Shown: positions 25,539 through 33,867 of the stretch, one piece after another
How positions within the stretch are numbered: the stretch's first letter is position 1
Layout: every line of letters begins with the position of its first letter
Assembly (NCBI RefSeq): GCF_018918005.1
Contig: NZ_JAHLPR010000001.1
Coordinates: forward strand, 165,126 to 229,125
Direction: 5' to 3'
DNA from: Paenibacillus sp. MSJ-34
Lineage (GTDB): Bacteria; Bacillota; Bacilli; Paenibacillales; Paenibacillaceae
Length of the DNA stretch: 64,000 nt
Notes under the pieces: generated by a model
The model's input: only the letters and a program-made list of their open reading frames with translations
What the model was told of the DNA's origin: nothing
The model's database searches: none
Translations under genes and position numbers: made by a program

Positions 25539-27253
25539 TCCAAGGCATCGGCGCATCGACAGGAATTGCGATAGGCAGAGCCTTCGTGCTGCCTACGTGG
25601 GAATGGGATTTGCCCGAGCAGAAAATGGATGCGGTAGATTTGGCCAAAGAATTCGAACGGCTGTACGAAGGAATTCGTACCTCTAAAAACGAAATCGAGT
25701 TTTTGAAAAATGAAATTCGGGAAATCGTAGGACCGGAGCAATCGTCGATCTTTGACGCCCATTTGGCCATATTGGACGATCCGGTCTTTATGAATGAAAT
25801 TCAAGGCATTATCGAACGTCAATATAAAGCGGCGGAAGTAGCGGTCAAAGAAGCGATCGATCATTTCGTCATGATGTTCGATCTTCTCGACGACGAATAT
25901 ATGAAGGAACGGGCTCTGGATATTAAAGATGTCGGCAACAGGCTGCTCAAGCATTTGCTCGGCGCGCCGGAAATTACGCTGCCGTCCGACAACCAGCCGT
26001 ACATTCTCGTGGCGAAAGAATTGTCCCCTTCCCAATTGGCGAACTTGAACCCGAACAACGTGCTGGGTCTGGTGACGATGCTCGGAGGCAAAACATCGCA
26101 TGCCGCCATTATGGCGCGCGCGCTCGGCATCCCGTTAGTTCTCGGCCTGGAAGGCAAGTTGATGCAGCCGATTCAAACCGGGGACATGCTCGTCATCGAC
26201 GGGGGAGCCGGGACGATCAATATTCATCCTTCGGACAAGGTCTTGGAGCGCTATGCGCAGCTCCAGCGCGATCTCCACGAGGAGAAGAACCGGCTGGAGC
26301 GTCTGGCGCATGTGCCGTCGGTTACGCCGGACGGAGCGGTCATGCGTCTTTCCGCCAATATTAGTTCCGCAAAAGAATTGGATCTCGCGCTCAAGCACGG
26401 AGCGACCGGGGTCGGATTGTTCCGCACGGAATTTCTATATATGGACCGCAGCCAGTTTCCAAACGAGGACGAGCAATTCGAGGTATACCGCAGCGTTGTT
26501 GAACGGCTAGGGGAGGAGAGCGTCGTCATTCGAACGTTAGACATCGGAGGCGACAAACATTTGGACTATTTCGATCTGCCCGAAGAAGACAATCCCGCGC
26601 TCGGATACCGGGCCATTCGCGTTTGTTTGGACCGCAAGGAAATGTTCAAGACGCAATTGCGTGCGATCTTGCGCGCGAGCCGCTACGGAAACGTGAAAGT
26701 GATGTTTCCGATGATTTCTTCGATTGACGAAGCAAGGGAAGCGAAAAGGCTGCTGGAAGAGGCGAAGCAGGAATTGGAGGCAAGAGGCGAAAAAGGGATT
26801 GCGGATATTCCCGCCGGCATTATGATCGAAGTGCCGGCTGCTGTAGCGATTGCTGATTTGCTTGCGGAAGAAGTCGACTTTTTCAGTATCGGCACGAACG
26901 ATTTGGTGCAATATGTGCTGGCGGTCGACCGGATGAACGAACAAATTGCCCATATGTATGAACCGTTTCATCCCGCCATATTAAGAATGTTAAGAACGAT
27001 CGTCGAAGCGGCGCGGAACGGGGGCATACCGATTAGCGTTTGCGGCGAAATGGCCGGGGACGAAAGAGCCGTTCCGATCTGGCTTGCGATGGGCGTGCGT
27101 AACTTAAGCATGTCCGCTCATTCGATTTTGCGGGTGAAAAATCGTATATTGCAAACGGATAGCGGAGCTTGCGCCGAATTTTTCCCTTCGCTGTTCGAAT
27201 GCCGGACGAATGGAGAAGTCGAACAATTGCTCGATACGTTCGCTCTTGAATAA
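25535..27253 (+). CDS. ptsI: PTS enzyme I (PEP-protein phosphotransferase)
   Basis: 572 residues, full length. It takes phosphate from PEP and gives it to HPr. N-terminal IGASTGIAIGRAFVLP, phospho-His in GGKTSHAAIMARALGIP, the PEP-binding domain with LFRTEFLYMDR and GIMIEVPAAV, and the active Cys in ISVCGEMAGDE. The start overlaps the permease stop by four bases, so expression of EI is coupled to a specific EII. No normal HPr gene is adjacent; the only HPr-like gene in the window (49052) lacks the catalytic His. Confidence 0.93.
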   Translation: MIQGIGASTGIAIGRAFVLPTWEWDLPEQKMDAVDLAKEFERLYEGIRTSKNEIEFLKNEIREIVGPEQSSIFDAHLAILDDPVFMNEIQGIIERQYKAAEVAVKEAIDHFVMMFDLLDDEYMKERALDIKDVGNRLLKHLLGAPEITLPSDNQPYILVAKELSPSQLANLNPNNVLGLVTMLGGKTSHAAIMARALGIPLVLGLEGKLMQPIQTGDMLVIDGGAGTINIHPSDKVLERYAQLQRDLHEEKNRLERLAHVPSVTPDGAVMRLSANISSAKELDLALKHGATGVGLFRTEFLYMDRSQFPNEDEQFEVYRSVVERLGEESVVIRTLDIGGDKHLDYFDLPEEDNPALGYRAIRVCLDRKEMFKTQLRAILRASRYGNVKVMFPMISSIDEAREAKRLLEEAKQELEARGEKGIADIPAGIMIEVPAAVAIADLLAEEVDFFSIGTNDLVQYVLAVDRMNEQIAHMYEPFHPAILRMLRTIVEAARNGGIPISVCGEMAGDERAVPIWLAMGVRNLSMSAHSILRVKNRILQTDSGACAEFFPSLFECRTNGEVEQLLDTFALE

Positions 27254-27264
27254 CATAAATATTG

Positions 27265-27297
27265 AAGGGGCTGCCGTGAAGCGGGCGGCCCTTTTTG
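27265..27297 (+). terminator. Terminator after ptsI
   Basis: GGGGCTGCC / GGGCGGCCC stem with a 7-base loop and five Ts. Confidence 0.75.
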
Positions 27298-27312
27298 CCG
27301 TCTTGCCGCATT

Positions 27313-27942
27313 TCAGCGATACGCCTGCGTACCGGGAAAAGATAAATAAAGTCCGGCTCTTACAAGCACGGGCAAGGCCAGTTTGTTATAGAAGTTCCGG
27401 GCAAACCGGAAATAGTATTCGTCAACATAGCTCTGCAAATAGGCCGGGCTGACTTTGCGATAGACGGACCGAATAAACCTAAGCGCTCTACGCCTCGAAA
27501 TTTCTCTCGCTTTTTCAATAACAGGCTCCGTCTGCGGCCGAACGGGTTTCTTCCTGGCGGCTTCGGATAAAGGGTGAAATCCGTTGGAATGTTGCATCGC
27601 CATTCGAACCGCTCTTAGCATCCGGCTTGCGCTACGATAATTCAGTTGCAACGTTGCCGCCAATTTGCGCGCAGTACAAAGTTCGCCGGATGCGATCCAG
27701 CAAAATGTAAACATCCAATAGGATAGGGGCAGCTTGGTCCCATGCATGACGGTTCCCGATGTAACGGAAATTTGGGCGTGACAATCGAGACATTCGTGTA
27801 CATGACGGGATTCGATGTAGCAATGCCGGTTACTATCGCATCTTGGACAGCAAAAACCGCTTGGCCAACGCAGTTCGCTCAAGTACGACCGGCAAGCTTC
27901 GTCATCTCCGAATTGCCGCATAAAAGCGTCCAGCGACATCAT
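27313..27942 (-). pseudogene. IS1595-type transposase relic: zinc ribbon kept, DDE core lost
   Basis: 209-residue open frame. Residues 1-75 match the N-terminal zinc-ribbon domain of IS1595 transposases: MSLDAFMRQFGDDEACRSYL, GFCCPRCDSNRHCYI, HECLDCHAQISVTSGTVMHG, with two C-x2-C knuckles, and the next helical block KLPLSYWMFTFCWIAS. The last 50 residues (KVSPAYLQSYVDEYYFRFAR) match the extreme C-terminus of the same family. The roughly 100-residue DDE catalytic region between them is missing, yet the frame is open. It is either an internally deleted relic or a domesticated DNA-binding protein. Confidence 0.7.
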
Positions 27943-28624
27943 CCTATCACATCCTCATCTCCTTGTTATACATATTATAGCAAACATACGTTCGTTTATC
28001 AAGCCATAATTGGGATATCGAGGATCTTTTTGGCGAATGTATCTCTTTTACGTACCTTCTGATCAAGGTACATATATTATAGCCATGAAAGATATCGCAA
28101 TACATGTTTCTATGGAATCGAAAAGGATGGAAACTATATTCAAGAAAGCGAATGGAATGCATATTCGAAGGGCAACGGAAAACGTTATTAAATATGAAAA
28201 GTGCATGCTGTAAAAGGCGAATGCGGAGCTTCTTCTGTGGAGAATAAGTAAGAACCGATATATGTATCAGAGTCAGACGGCAAAAAATCGAGATACTAAT
28301 GCTGCTCTCAGTGCGATCAATGTGCATGATAAAAACGGGCAAACCGGATACGGCGATCAATTAGTACAATAAAGTTGTGATATGGAAGAAAGTTTCGATA
28401 CATATTTGGCGAAACTAGGTAATGCGTGGAAGTGACATTTTCATGAAAATGTTGAAAATAACCATGAAATAAAGTGAAAATCGATGAAAATGAGTTGTGC
28501 TCGCCCCCTTTTTTCGTATATGATGAAATATAGGGAAAACGGTCGTTTCATGGAAACCGGAGCGCATCCCGGCGAACAGGCCGAACTGTATCGACGATTC
28601 AGGCGTTGCTTGGCAAATAGAATA
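27943..28624. other. AT-rich degenerate stretch, possible gene remnants
   Basis: No convincing gene. The base composition is lower in GC than the flanks. One frame reads, without a start, KANAELLLWRISKNRY (from 28214), continues NRDTNAALSAINVHDKNG and stops at 28370-28372. The same frame then resumes with MEESFDTYLAKLGNAWK to a stop near 28433. This looks like a decayed foreign gene that I cannot name. A small palindrome ATTTTCATGAAAAT is at about 28436-28449. Together with the adjacent transposase relic it suggests an old insertion site. Confidence 0.4.
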
Positions 28625-28652
28625 ACCGCCGGGAATGGTACCGGCGGTCTAT
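28625..28652 (-). terminator. Candidate terminator of the DJ-1/PfpI gene
   Basis: ACCGCCGG ... CCGGCGGT stem lying nine bases past the stop on the minus strand, followed by an imperfect T-rich tract. Confidence 0.5.
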
Positions 28653-28660
28653 CCGACGTG

Positions 28661-29185
28661 CTAACGCGCTGCCAGCGCATCGCAGAACGCTTTCGCGTAT
28701 GGCGGCAAATCGGGAGGGCGGCGGGCGGAGATGATATGGTTATCGACAACAACCGCTTCGTCGAACCATTCGGCTCCGGCATTTTCCATATCGTCGCGAA
28801 TGCCTGGCGTGGACGTAACTTTGCGATTTTGCAAAATTTTCGCGGAGATGAGCACCCACCCCGCATGGCATATTTGCCCGATTGGCTTACGGTCCGCATC
28901 CATTTCGCGAACAAGCGACAGTACTTTGTCGTAGCGGCGCAGCTTGTCCGGCGCCCAGCCTCCGGGAACGAGGATGCCGTCGTAATCGGCGCTGTCCGCT
29001 TCGTCGAACGAAAGCTCGGCTTCGGCCGGAACGCCGTATTTGCCGATGTATTTTTTGCCCTTTTCCGGGCCGACCAGCGTCACGATCGCGCCTTCTTCCC
29101 TTGCTCTATACACGGGATACCATAGTTCCAAATCCTCGAATTCGTCATCGACGAGCGCGATAATTTTTTTACCGGTTAAACGCAT
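28661..29185 (-). CDS. DJ-1/PfpI family protein (YraA-like)
   Basis: 174 residues: KKIIALVDDEFEDLELWYPV, ADYDGILVPGGWAPDKLR (the oxyanion-side Gly-Gly), nucleophilic elbow IGQICHAGWVLISA with the conserved Cys, and TPGIRDDMENAGAEW with acidic residues. The family includes deglycases and stress proteins related to Bacillus YraA and YfkM. Cytoplasmic. Start at 29185 with AAGGAG ten bases upstream. Substrate not predictable. Confidence 0.9.
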   Translation of the reverse strand: MRLTGKKIIALVDDEFEDLELWYPVYRAREEGAIVTLVGPEKGKKYIGKYGVPAEAELSFDEADSADYDGILVPGGWAPDKLRRYDKVLSLVREMDADRKPIGQICHAGWVLISAKILQNRKVTSTPGIRDDMENAGAEWFDEAVVVDNHIISARRPPDLPPYAKAFCDALAAR

Positions 29186-29364
29186 TGACCATCAACTCCT
29201 TCACAATCTTAGCTAGTTGCTATGTCTCTATTGTACCAAAGAATGTGATCAAGATCATTGCTTTCCTATAGAGATAATAATTACTACCATCGGGATAGAA
29301 GGAGTTCCGCCGAACAAGTCGAATGTATAAATTATTATTCTGATCGCAATAAAGGACGATCATT

Positions 29365-29823
29365 TTGACATTCAACGGGGTGGTCAGTGTGCACAAACGT
29401 TGCCAATGCGGTAATGAGATGAAATTGTTGCTTCGAACTGTCGTTTATGCAGGCAAAACGGAAATCGCCAATGTTCCGATTTTCTCATGCGGCTCTTGCT
29501 CGCAAAGCGAAGTGCTCTACGACGTGAAGCGGGATTTGAAGGAATTGATAGCGAATCTGGGTTCGAATCCGGACGAGCACCCGATTCGTTTCGAAGATTG
29601 CAACGAACTGGTCGACGTTCTGTACGAAGTCTTTACGCAGGGCCTCGCTTACGCCAATGTTCGCAATATTGAGGCGATGCTGGAAGAGAGAATTAATCAA
29701 TTGCTGGATCTTTATTTATTGGCTCGATCGTTGAGCGATCGACATTGGACGGCGGAGATCGAGAAACGATTAACGCAAATTACGTCGTTTTCCTTGCATG
29801 CCTATCGATCGAATGCGAAGTAA
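29365..29823 (+). CDS. Zinc-ribbon-like hypothetical protein
   Basis: 152 residues. The N-terminus holds two knuckles (KRCQCGNEMK and FSCGSCSQ), which suggests a zinc ribbon across residues 10-50, much as in YgiT-type fingers. The remaining 100 residues are helical (CNELVDVLYEVFTQGLAYAN, INQLLDLYLLARSL). Function unknown. TTG 29365 has AAAGGA eight bases upstream; GTG 29389 (GGGGTGG close before it) is an alternative that begins right at the zinc ribbon. Two genes upstream of ccpA. Confidence 0.6.
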   Translation: MTFNGVVSVHKRCQCGNEMKLLLRTVVYAGKTEIANVPIFSCGSCSQSEVLYDVKRDLKELIANLGSNPDEHPIRFEDCNELVDVLYEVFTQGLAYANVRNIEAMLEERINQLLDLYLLARSLSDRHWTAEIEKRLTQITSFSLHAYRSNAK

Positions 29824-30031
29824 GCTCCTAGCGATGCGCAAGCTTGAGGGAAGGACCGCCGCTCGCGGAGCTACTTTGGAGTATGATACAATAAGGTGAA
29901 TGCGCTGTTACGTTGCGAAAAGTAAAAAATTGTCGTATTATTACATTTAATATGTACTGCAATGAAACGACCCATTTGGAAAATTTGCTAAATATGCTCT
30001 AAAAAATCTGTAGATATTGGAGAGAAGGAAT

Positions 30032-31042
30032 GTGACGGTAACTATTTACGATGTAGCAAGAGAAGCGGGGGTATCGATGGCGACAGTTTCTCGGGTCGTA
30101 AACAACAACCCGAACGTTAAACCGCAAACCCGCAAAAAAGTGTACGAAGCAATCGAACGTTTGGGCTATCGCCCGAATGCGGTAGCGAGAGGATTGGCCA
30201 GCAAGAAGACGACGACGGTCGGAGTAGTCATTCCGGACATCTCCAATCAAATTTTCGCGGAAATTGCTCGAGGCATCGAAGATATCGCGAACATGTACCA
30301 TTACAATATCATTCTTTGCAATGCCGATAAGAAGAAAGAGAAGGAGATCCGCGTCATTAACACGCTGCTCGAGAAGCAGGTTGACGGATTGCTGTTCATG
30401 GGAGGCACGGTCACAGACGACCATATTCAAGCGTTCCAAACATCGTCCGTGCCGATTGTGTTGTGCGCGACGAAGGACGAGCATGGCGCTATACCTTCGG
30501 TAGACATCGATCACGAAGGCGCGGCGTTCGACGCGGTCAGCACGCTCATTCGCCACGGCCATCGGGAAATCGCGATGATCAGCGGCACGCTGCAGGATCC
30601 GGCGAACGGTTATGCCCGCTTCCAAGGCTACAAACGAGCTCTGGAAACGGCGGGTATTACGTATCAGGAGGATTTGGTGCGTATCGGCAACTACCGTTAC
30701 GAATCCGGCGTCGAAGCAATGAAATACTTCCTCGGATTGAAACGAAGACCGACGGCCGTATTTACGGCAACGGACGAAATGGCGATCGGCGCCATTCACA
30801 GCATCCAAGACGCAGGATTGAGAGTTCCCGACGATTTTTCCGTGATCAGCGTTGACAATATTCGGATGGCATCGATGGTTCGTCCGCAGTTGACGACCGT
30901 AGCCCAGCCTATGTACGATATCGGCGCGGTAGCGATGCGCTTATTGACCAAGCTCATGAAGAAGGAGAACGTGGAGCAATCCCATGTCATCTTGCCGCAT
31001 GAGACGATCCTTCGCCTGTCCGTGAGCCATGTCAATTCGTGA
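30032..31042 (+). CDS. ccpA: Catabolite control protein A
   Basis: 336 residues, LacI/GalR family. The N-terminal helix-turn-helix [20 protein letters not shown] is followed by [20 protein letters not shown] and the hinge [20 protein letters not shown]; all nearly match Bacillus CcpA, and the C-terminus [18 protein letters not shown] is diagnostic. Bound to HPr-Ser-P (or Crh-P), it binds cre sites to repress or activate carbon genes. The start is GTG 30032 with GGAG nine bases upstream; TTG 30017 is less likely. The acsA cre site at 33786 is a probable local target. mtnN follows after 14 bases. Confidence 0.95.
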   Translation: MTVTIYDVAREAGVSMATVSRVVNNNPNVKPQTRKKVYEAIERLGYRPNAVARGLASKKTTTVGVVIPDISNQIFAEIARGIEDIANMYHYNIILCNADKKKEKEIRVINTLLEKQVDGLLFMGGTVTDDHIQAFQTSSVPIVLCATKDEHGAIPSVDIDHEGAAFDAVSTLIRHGHREIAMISGTLQDPANGYARFQGYKRALETAGITYQEDLVRIGNYRYESGVEAMKYFLGLKRRPTAVFTATDEMAIGAIHSIQDAGLRVPDDFSVISVDNIRMASMVRPQLTTVAQPMYDIGAVAMRLLTKLMKKENVEQSHVILPHETILRLSVSHVNS

Positions 31043-31056
31043 TGGGGAGTAACGGG

Positions 31057-31764
31057 ATGAAACATCAATACCGCAAAATTGGAATCATCGGAGCGATGGA
31101 CGAGGAAATCGAGCTGTTGCTTCAGCAATTGGAACAAGTGCGGCGTACTGAGCGGGCGGGCGTCGTTTACCACGAAGGAGTGTTCCGCGATCGCAACGTC
31201 GTCGTTTGCAAGTCGGGCGTCGGCAAAGTGAACGCCGCGGTTACGACGCAAATTTTGATCGACGCTTACGGCGTCGATTGCATATTGTTCACCGGCGTAG
31301 CGGGCGCGTTACACCCTTCGTTAAACATTGGCGATATCGTCGTGTCCACGACTTGCATGCAGCATGATATAGACGTAAGCGCGCTCGGCTTTCCGCGCGG
31401 CGTCATTCCTTTTCAGGAACGCTCGGAATTTGCGGCGGCTCCCGACTTGGTCGAGCTTGCCGCCGCAGCATGCGAAGGACTGTTCGGCGGGCGGCATATG
31501 CTCGGCAAAGTATTGTCCGGGGATCAATTTATCGCCGACCGTTCCATCGTCAAGGAGTTGTTCGAAACGATGGACGGCGCATGCGTCGAAATGGAAGGAG
31601 CCGCCGTCGCTCAAGTATGCGCGATGAACGGAACGCCGTTTGTCGTCATTCGTTCGATGTCGGACAAAGCGGACGGTTCCGCGCATACGAATTTTCCCGA
31701 GTTTACGAAACAGGCTTCCGAGCATTCGGTTCAAATTATTAGCGAAATGATAAATCATTTCTAA
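31057..31764 (+). CDS. mtnN: 5'-methylthioadenosine/S-adenosylhomocysteine nucleosidase
   Basis: 235 residues. It splits MTA and SAH into adenine and the thio-ribose, part of methionine salvage and SAM-product removal. N-terminal KIGIIGAMDEEIELLLQ with the catalytic Glu, TGVAGALHPSLNIGDIVVS, substrate-binding CVEMEGAAVAQVC, and RSMSDKADG with the catalytic Asp. Start at ATG 31057 (GGGGAG upstream), 14 bases after ccpA. Convergent with acuC; their stops abut (31764/31765). Confidence 0.93.
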   Translation: MKHQYRKIGIIGAMDEEIELLLQQLEQVRRTERAGVVYHEGVFRDRNVVVCKSGVGKVNAAVTTQILIDAYGVDCILFTGVAGALHPSLNIGDIVVSTTCMQHDIDVSALGFPRGVIPFQERSEFAAAPDLVELAAAACEGLFGGRHMLGKVLSGDQFIADRSIVKELFETMDGACVEMEGAAVAQVCAMNGTPFVVIRSMSDKADGSAHTNFPEFTKQASEHSVQIISEMINHF

Positions 31765-32946
31765 TTAAGGAATATCTTGCATGGCGATTTCGATCGTGCG
31801 CAAATTTCTGTTGCAAATTTCCGTACGCCTCGGTATCGCTTCCCATTCGGTTAGGTCATCCAACCAGGTTGCGGGGAGCGGTAGCGAGGTTTTTTGCTGC
31901 CAGCGCTCGAGCCATGGGCGCGGCAAAGGCGTAAGCGGATTTTCCTTGATTGCGCGCAGCAGCGGGTCATCGTTCATTTCAAGCCATAGAAGGCTCCATG
32001 CCCGCGGAACGACTCGCCATATGTCATAGCCTCCTCCGCCGAGCGCAATCCATCGCCCGCCGCAGAAACGATGCGCAAGCTCGTGTATAATCGCCGGCAT
32101 TTCGGCGTATATGCGCATGCTGCAATGCTGATGCGACAGCGGATCGTAGGCGTGGGCGTCGCAGCCGTGCTGGCTGACGATGACGTCGGGCCGGAAGACG
32201 GACGTGACGCGAACGACCGTTTCGCGAAAGCATTGCATCCACGACTCATCCTCGGTAAACGGTTCCAAAGGAATGTTGAAGCATGTCCCGTAGCCGTCCG
32301 ATTCGCCTCGTTCATGCACGAATCCGGTGCCGGGAAACAAATATTTGCCCGTTTCGTGGATCGAGTAGGTGCAGACGTCCGGATCGGTATAGAAAGACCA
32401 TTGCACGCCGTCGCCGTGATGGACGTCCGTATCGATGTACAACACTCTGGCGCCGTAACGTTTGCGGATATGAGCGATGGCGATGGAAGCGTCGTTATAG
32501 ATACAGAAACCGGCCGCTCTCCCGGATAATGCATGATGCAGCCCTCCGCCGAGATGCAGCGCATGCAAGCATCGGCCGGACATCACCGCATCCGCCGCCG
32601 TCAGCGACCCGCCGACAATCGCAGCCGCCGCTTCATGCATTTGCGCGAAGTAGGGAGTTTCTTCGGTATTCAGCCCGAAAAGTTCCGCAAGCCGGGTCCA
32701 ATCGGCCGCAGGCTCGGCTTCGCTGAGCGCCTTGACGGCTTCGATATATTTCGGTTGATGGATATGAAGAAGATCCTCGTCCGCCGCCGTACGGGGCAAT
32801 ACGATTTGCTCCTGGCGAAGAGCGCCGATCTGTGTCAGCAGATCGCCCGTCAGCTTCAGCCGGTTCTGATTGAACGGATGATCATCGTTGAAGCGATATG
32901 TTAACGTATCGTTATGGTGAACGAATAAAGCGTTTGCAGACGACAT
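31765..32946 (-). CDS. acuC: Acetoin utilisation protein AcuC, histone-deacetylase fold
   Basis: 393 residues. Zinc-dependent deacetylase of the class I HDAC type: HALHLGGGLHHALSGRAAGF with the catalytic His pair, YIDTDVHHGDGVQ with metal-binding Asp/His, and VSQHGCDAHAYDPLS with the second Asp site. In Bacillus AcuC removes the acetyl group that AcuA puts on acetyl-CoA synthetase. GGGGGTGG ten bases before the ATG. It lies 31 bases behind acuA in one operon, divergent from acsA, with no acuB between. Confidence 0.92.
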   Translation of the reverse strand: MSSANALFVHHNDTLTYRFNDDHPFNQNRLKLTGDLLTQIGALRQEQIVLPRTAADEDLLHIHQPKYIEAVKALSEAEPAADWTRLAELFGLNTEETPYFAQMHEAAAAIVGGSLTAADAVMSGRCLHALHLGGGLHHALSGRAAGFCIYNDASIAIAHIRKRYGARVLYIDTDVHHGDGVQWSFYTDPDVCTYSIHETGKYLFPGTGFVHERGESDGYGTCFNIPLEPFTEDESWMQCFRETVVRVTSVFRPDVIVSQHGCDAHAYDPLSHQHCSMRIYAEMPAIIHELAHRFCGGRWIALGGGGYDIWRVVPRAWSLLWLEMNDDPLLRAIKENPLTPLPRPWLERWQQKTSLPLPATWLDDLTEWEAIPRRTEICNRNLRTIEIAMQDIP

Positions 32947-32977
32947 AAGTCGAACGCCACCCCCTCGCGAGCTATAA

Positions 32978-33610
32978 TTAATACATGAATCTCCGTTGGA
33001 AACGGACGCGGTCGAATTGCTGTTCCGAGGAATTCGGAACGTCCTTGCCGATGCGGACCATCAAGCAGTTGGCCGGATGCGAGCAAATTTCCGGATCGTC
33101 CGTGGCGTACCAAATCATGCCGACCGATTGCATCAGTTTCTCCATCATTTTGCGGTAATCCCATACGCTCAACCCGCTGCCGTCCAAATCCCAATGCCAG
33201 TAATATTCCGTTGTGAACACGATATAGTTTTCCATCTGATCGTCTTCGAACGCGGTTTGGATCATTTTTTTGCCAAGGCCGAAACTGCGGTATTCTTTGG
33301 CTACTTCAACCGCCCCTAGTTCGATCAAATCTTCCATGTTGCCTTCCGACCAGCGCTCCAATTCGTCCGGATAGTGAAATGTTACGTATCCGACGATCGT
33401 ATGCTCGTCCCTTGCGACGATAATTCTGCCTTCCGGCAGCTCGCTAATTTCGATCAAGGCTTCATGCTGTTCCTTCGGCCTTCGAAAGGCGCGCAGACCC
33501 GGGTGCATCTGCAGCGTTTTGAGCGTTTCGGCGCGAACCGGACCTTCGACGATCAGCACTTTATCCTGAAACTGCAACACATGGGCGTGATAAATTTTCC
33601 GATGTTCCAC
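32978..33610 (-). CDS. acuA: Acetoin utilisation protein AcuA, protein acetyltransferase
   Basis: 210 residues, GNAT fold matching AcuA of Bacillus: EGPVRAETLKTLQMHPGLRA near the N-terminus, acetyl-CoA loop EYRSFGLGKKMIQTAF (the R-x-x-G-x-G/A site read as RSFGLGK), and YYWHWDLDGSGLSVWDYRKM. It acetylates and switches off AcsA. The start is GTG 33610 with AAAGGAG eight bases upstream; an ATG at 33625 overlaps the ribosome site. First gene of the acuA-acuC operon. Confidence 0.92.
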   Translation of the reverse strand: MEHRKIYHAHVLQFQDKVLIVEGPVRAETLKTLQMHPGLRAFRRPKEQHEALIEISELPEGRIIVARDEHTIVGYVTFHYPDELERWSEGNMEDLIELGAVEVAKEYRSFGLGKKMIQTAFEDDQMENYIVFTTEYYWHWDLDGSGLSVWDYRKMMEKLMQSVGMIWYATDDPEICSHPANCLMVRIGKDVPNSSEQQFDRVRFQRRFMY

Positions 33611-33690
33611 GAGCACAACTCCTTTCATCTCTATTAACTTATAACAAAAAAACGATTTTTTGAAAAGGAATAGGCGAATGAAGTCAGGTA

Positions 33691-33699
33691 TGCTATAAT
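33691..33699 (+). promoter_or_regulatory. Candidate extended -10 promoter of acsA
   Basis: TGCTATAAT (TG-N-TATAAT) with no good -35 box; the transcript would start near 33706 and carry a leader of about 160 bases. Confidence 0.5.
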
Positions 33700-33785
33700 G
33701 GTTGTTGCCATAAAATATACAAACTTTTCTGATCGATCGTATTGACAGCATGAGATTCATCCTGCGACCTACGTTTTATTTCCCT

Positions 33786-33799
33786 TGAAAGCGTTTAAA
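33786..33799 (+). promoter_or_regulatory. Catabolite-responsive element (cre) before acsA
   Basis: TGAAAGCGTTTAAA fits the cre consensus TGWAANCGNTNWCA at all but one position. It lies about 80 bases past the predicted acsA start and before its ATG, the position for CcpA road-block repression; CcpA control of acsA is established in B. subtilis. The upstream acuA promoter is further away. Confidence 0.65.
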
Positions 33800-33867
33800 T
33801 TGCCGTTTTTGACCTAAATTGCGAGTAAAGGAAACTTATATTTGTAAATGAAATGGGAGGATGGAAA

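Noticed and set aside
28436..28449. ATTTTCATGAAAAT palindrome
   Set aside because: Short, AT-rich, expected by chance in this composition; no gene start at a useful distance.
29560..29580. GGGTTCGAATCC, like a tRNA T-arm
   Set aside because: Inside a coding frame; no matching acceptor, D or anticodon arms around it.
33740..33762. TTGACA upstream of acsA as a promoter
   Set aside because: No -10 box at 16-18 bp; the extended -10 at 33691 is better supported.
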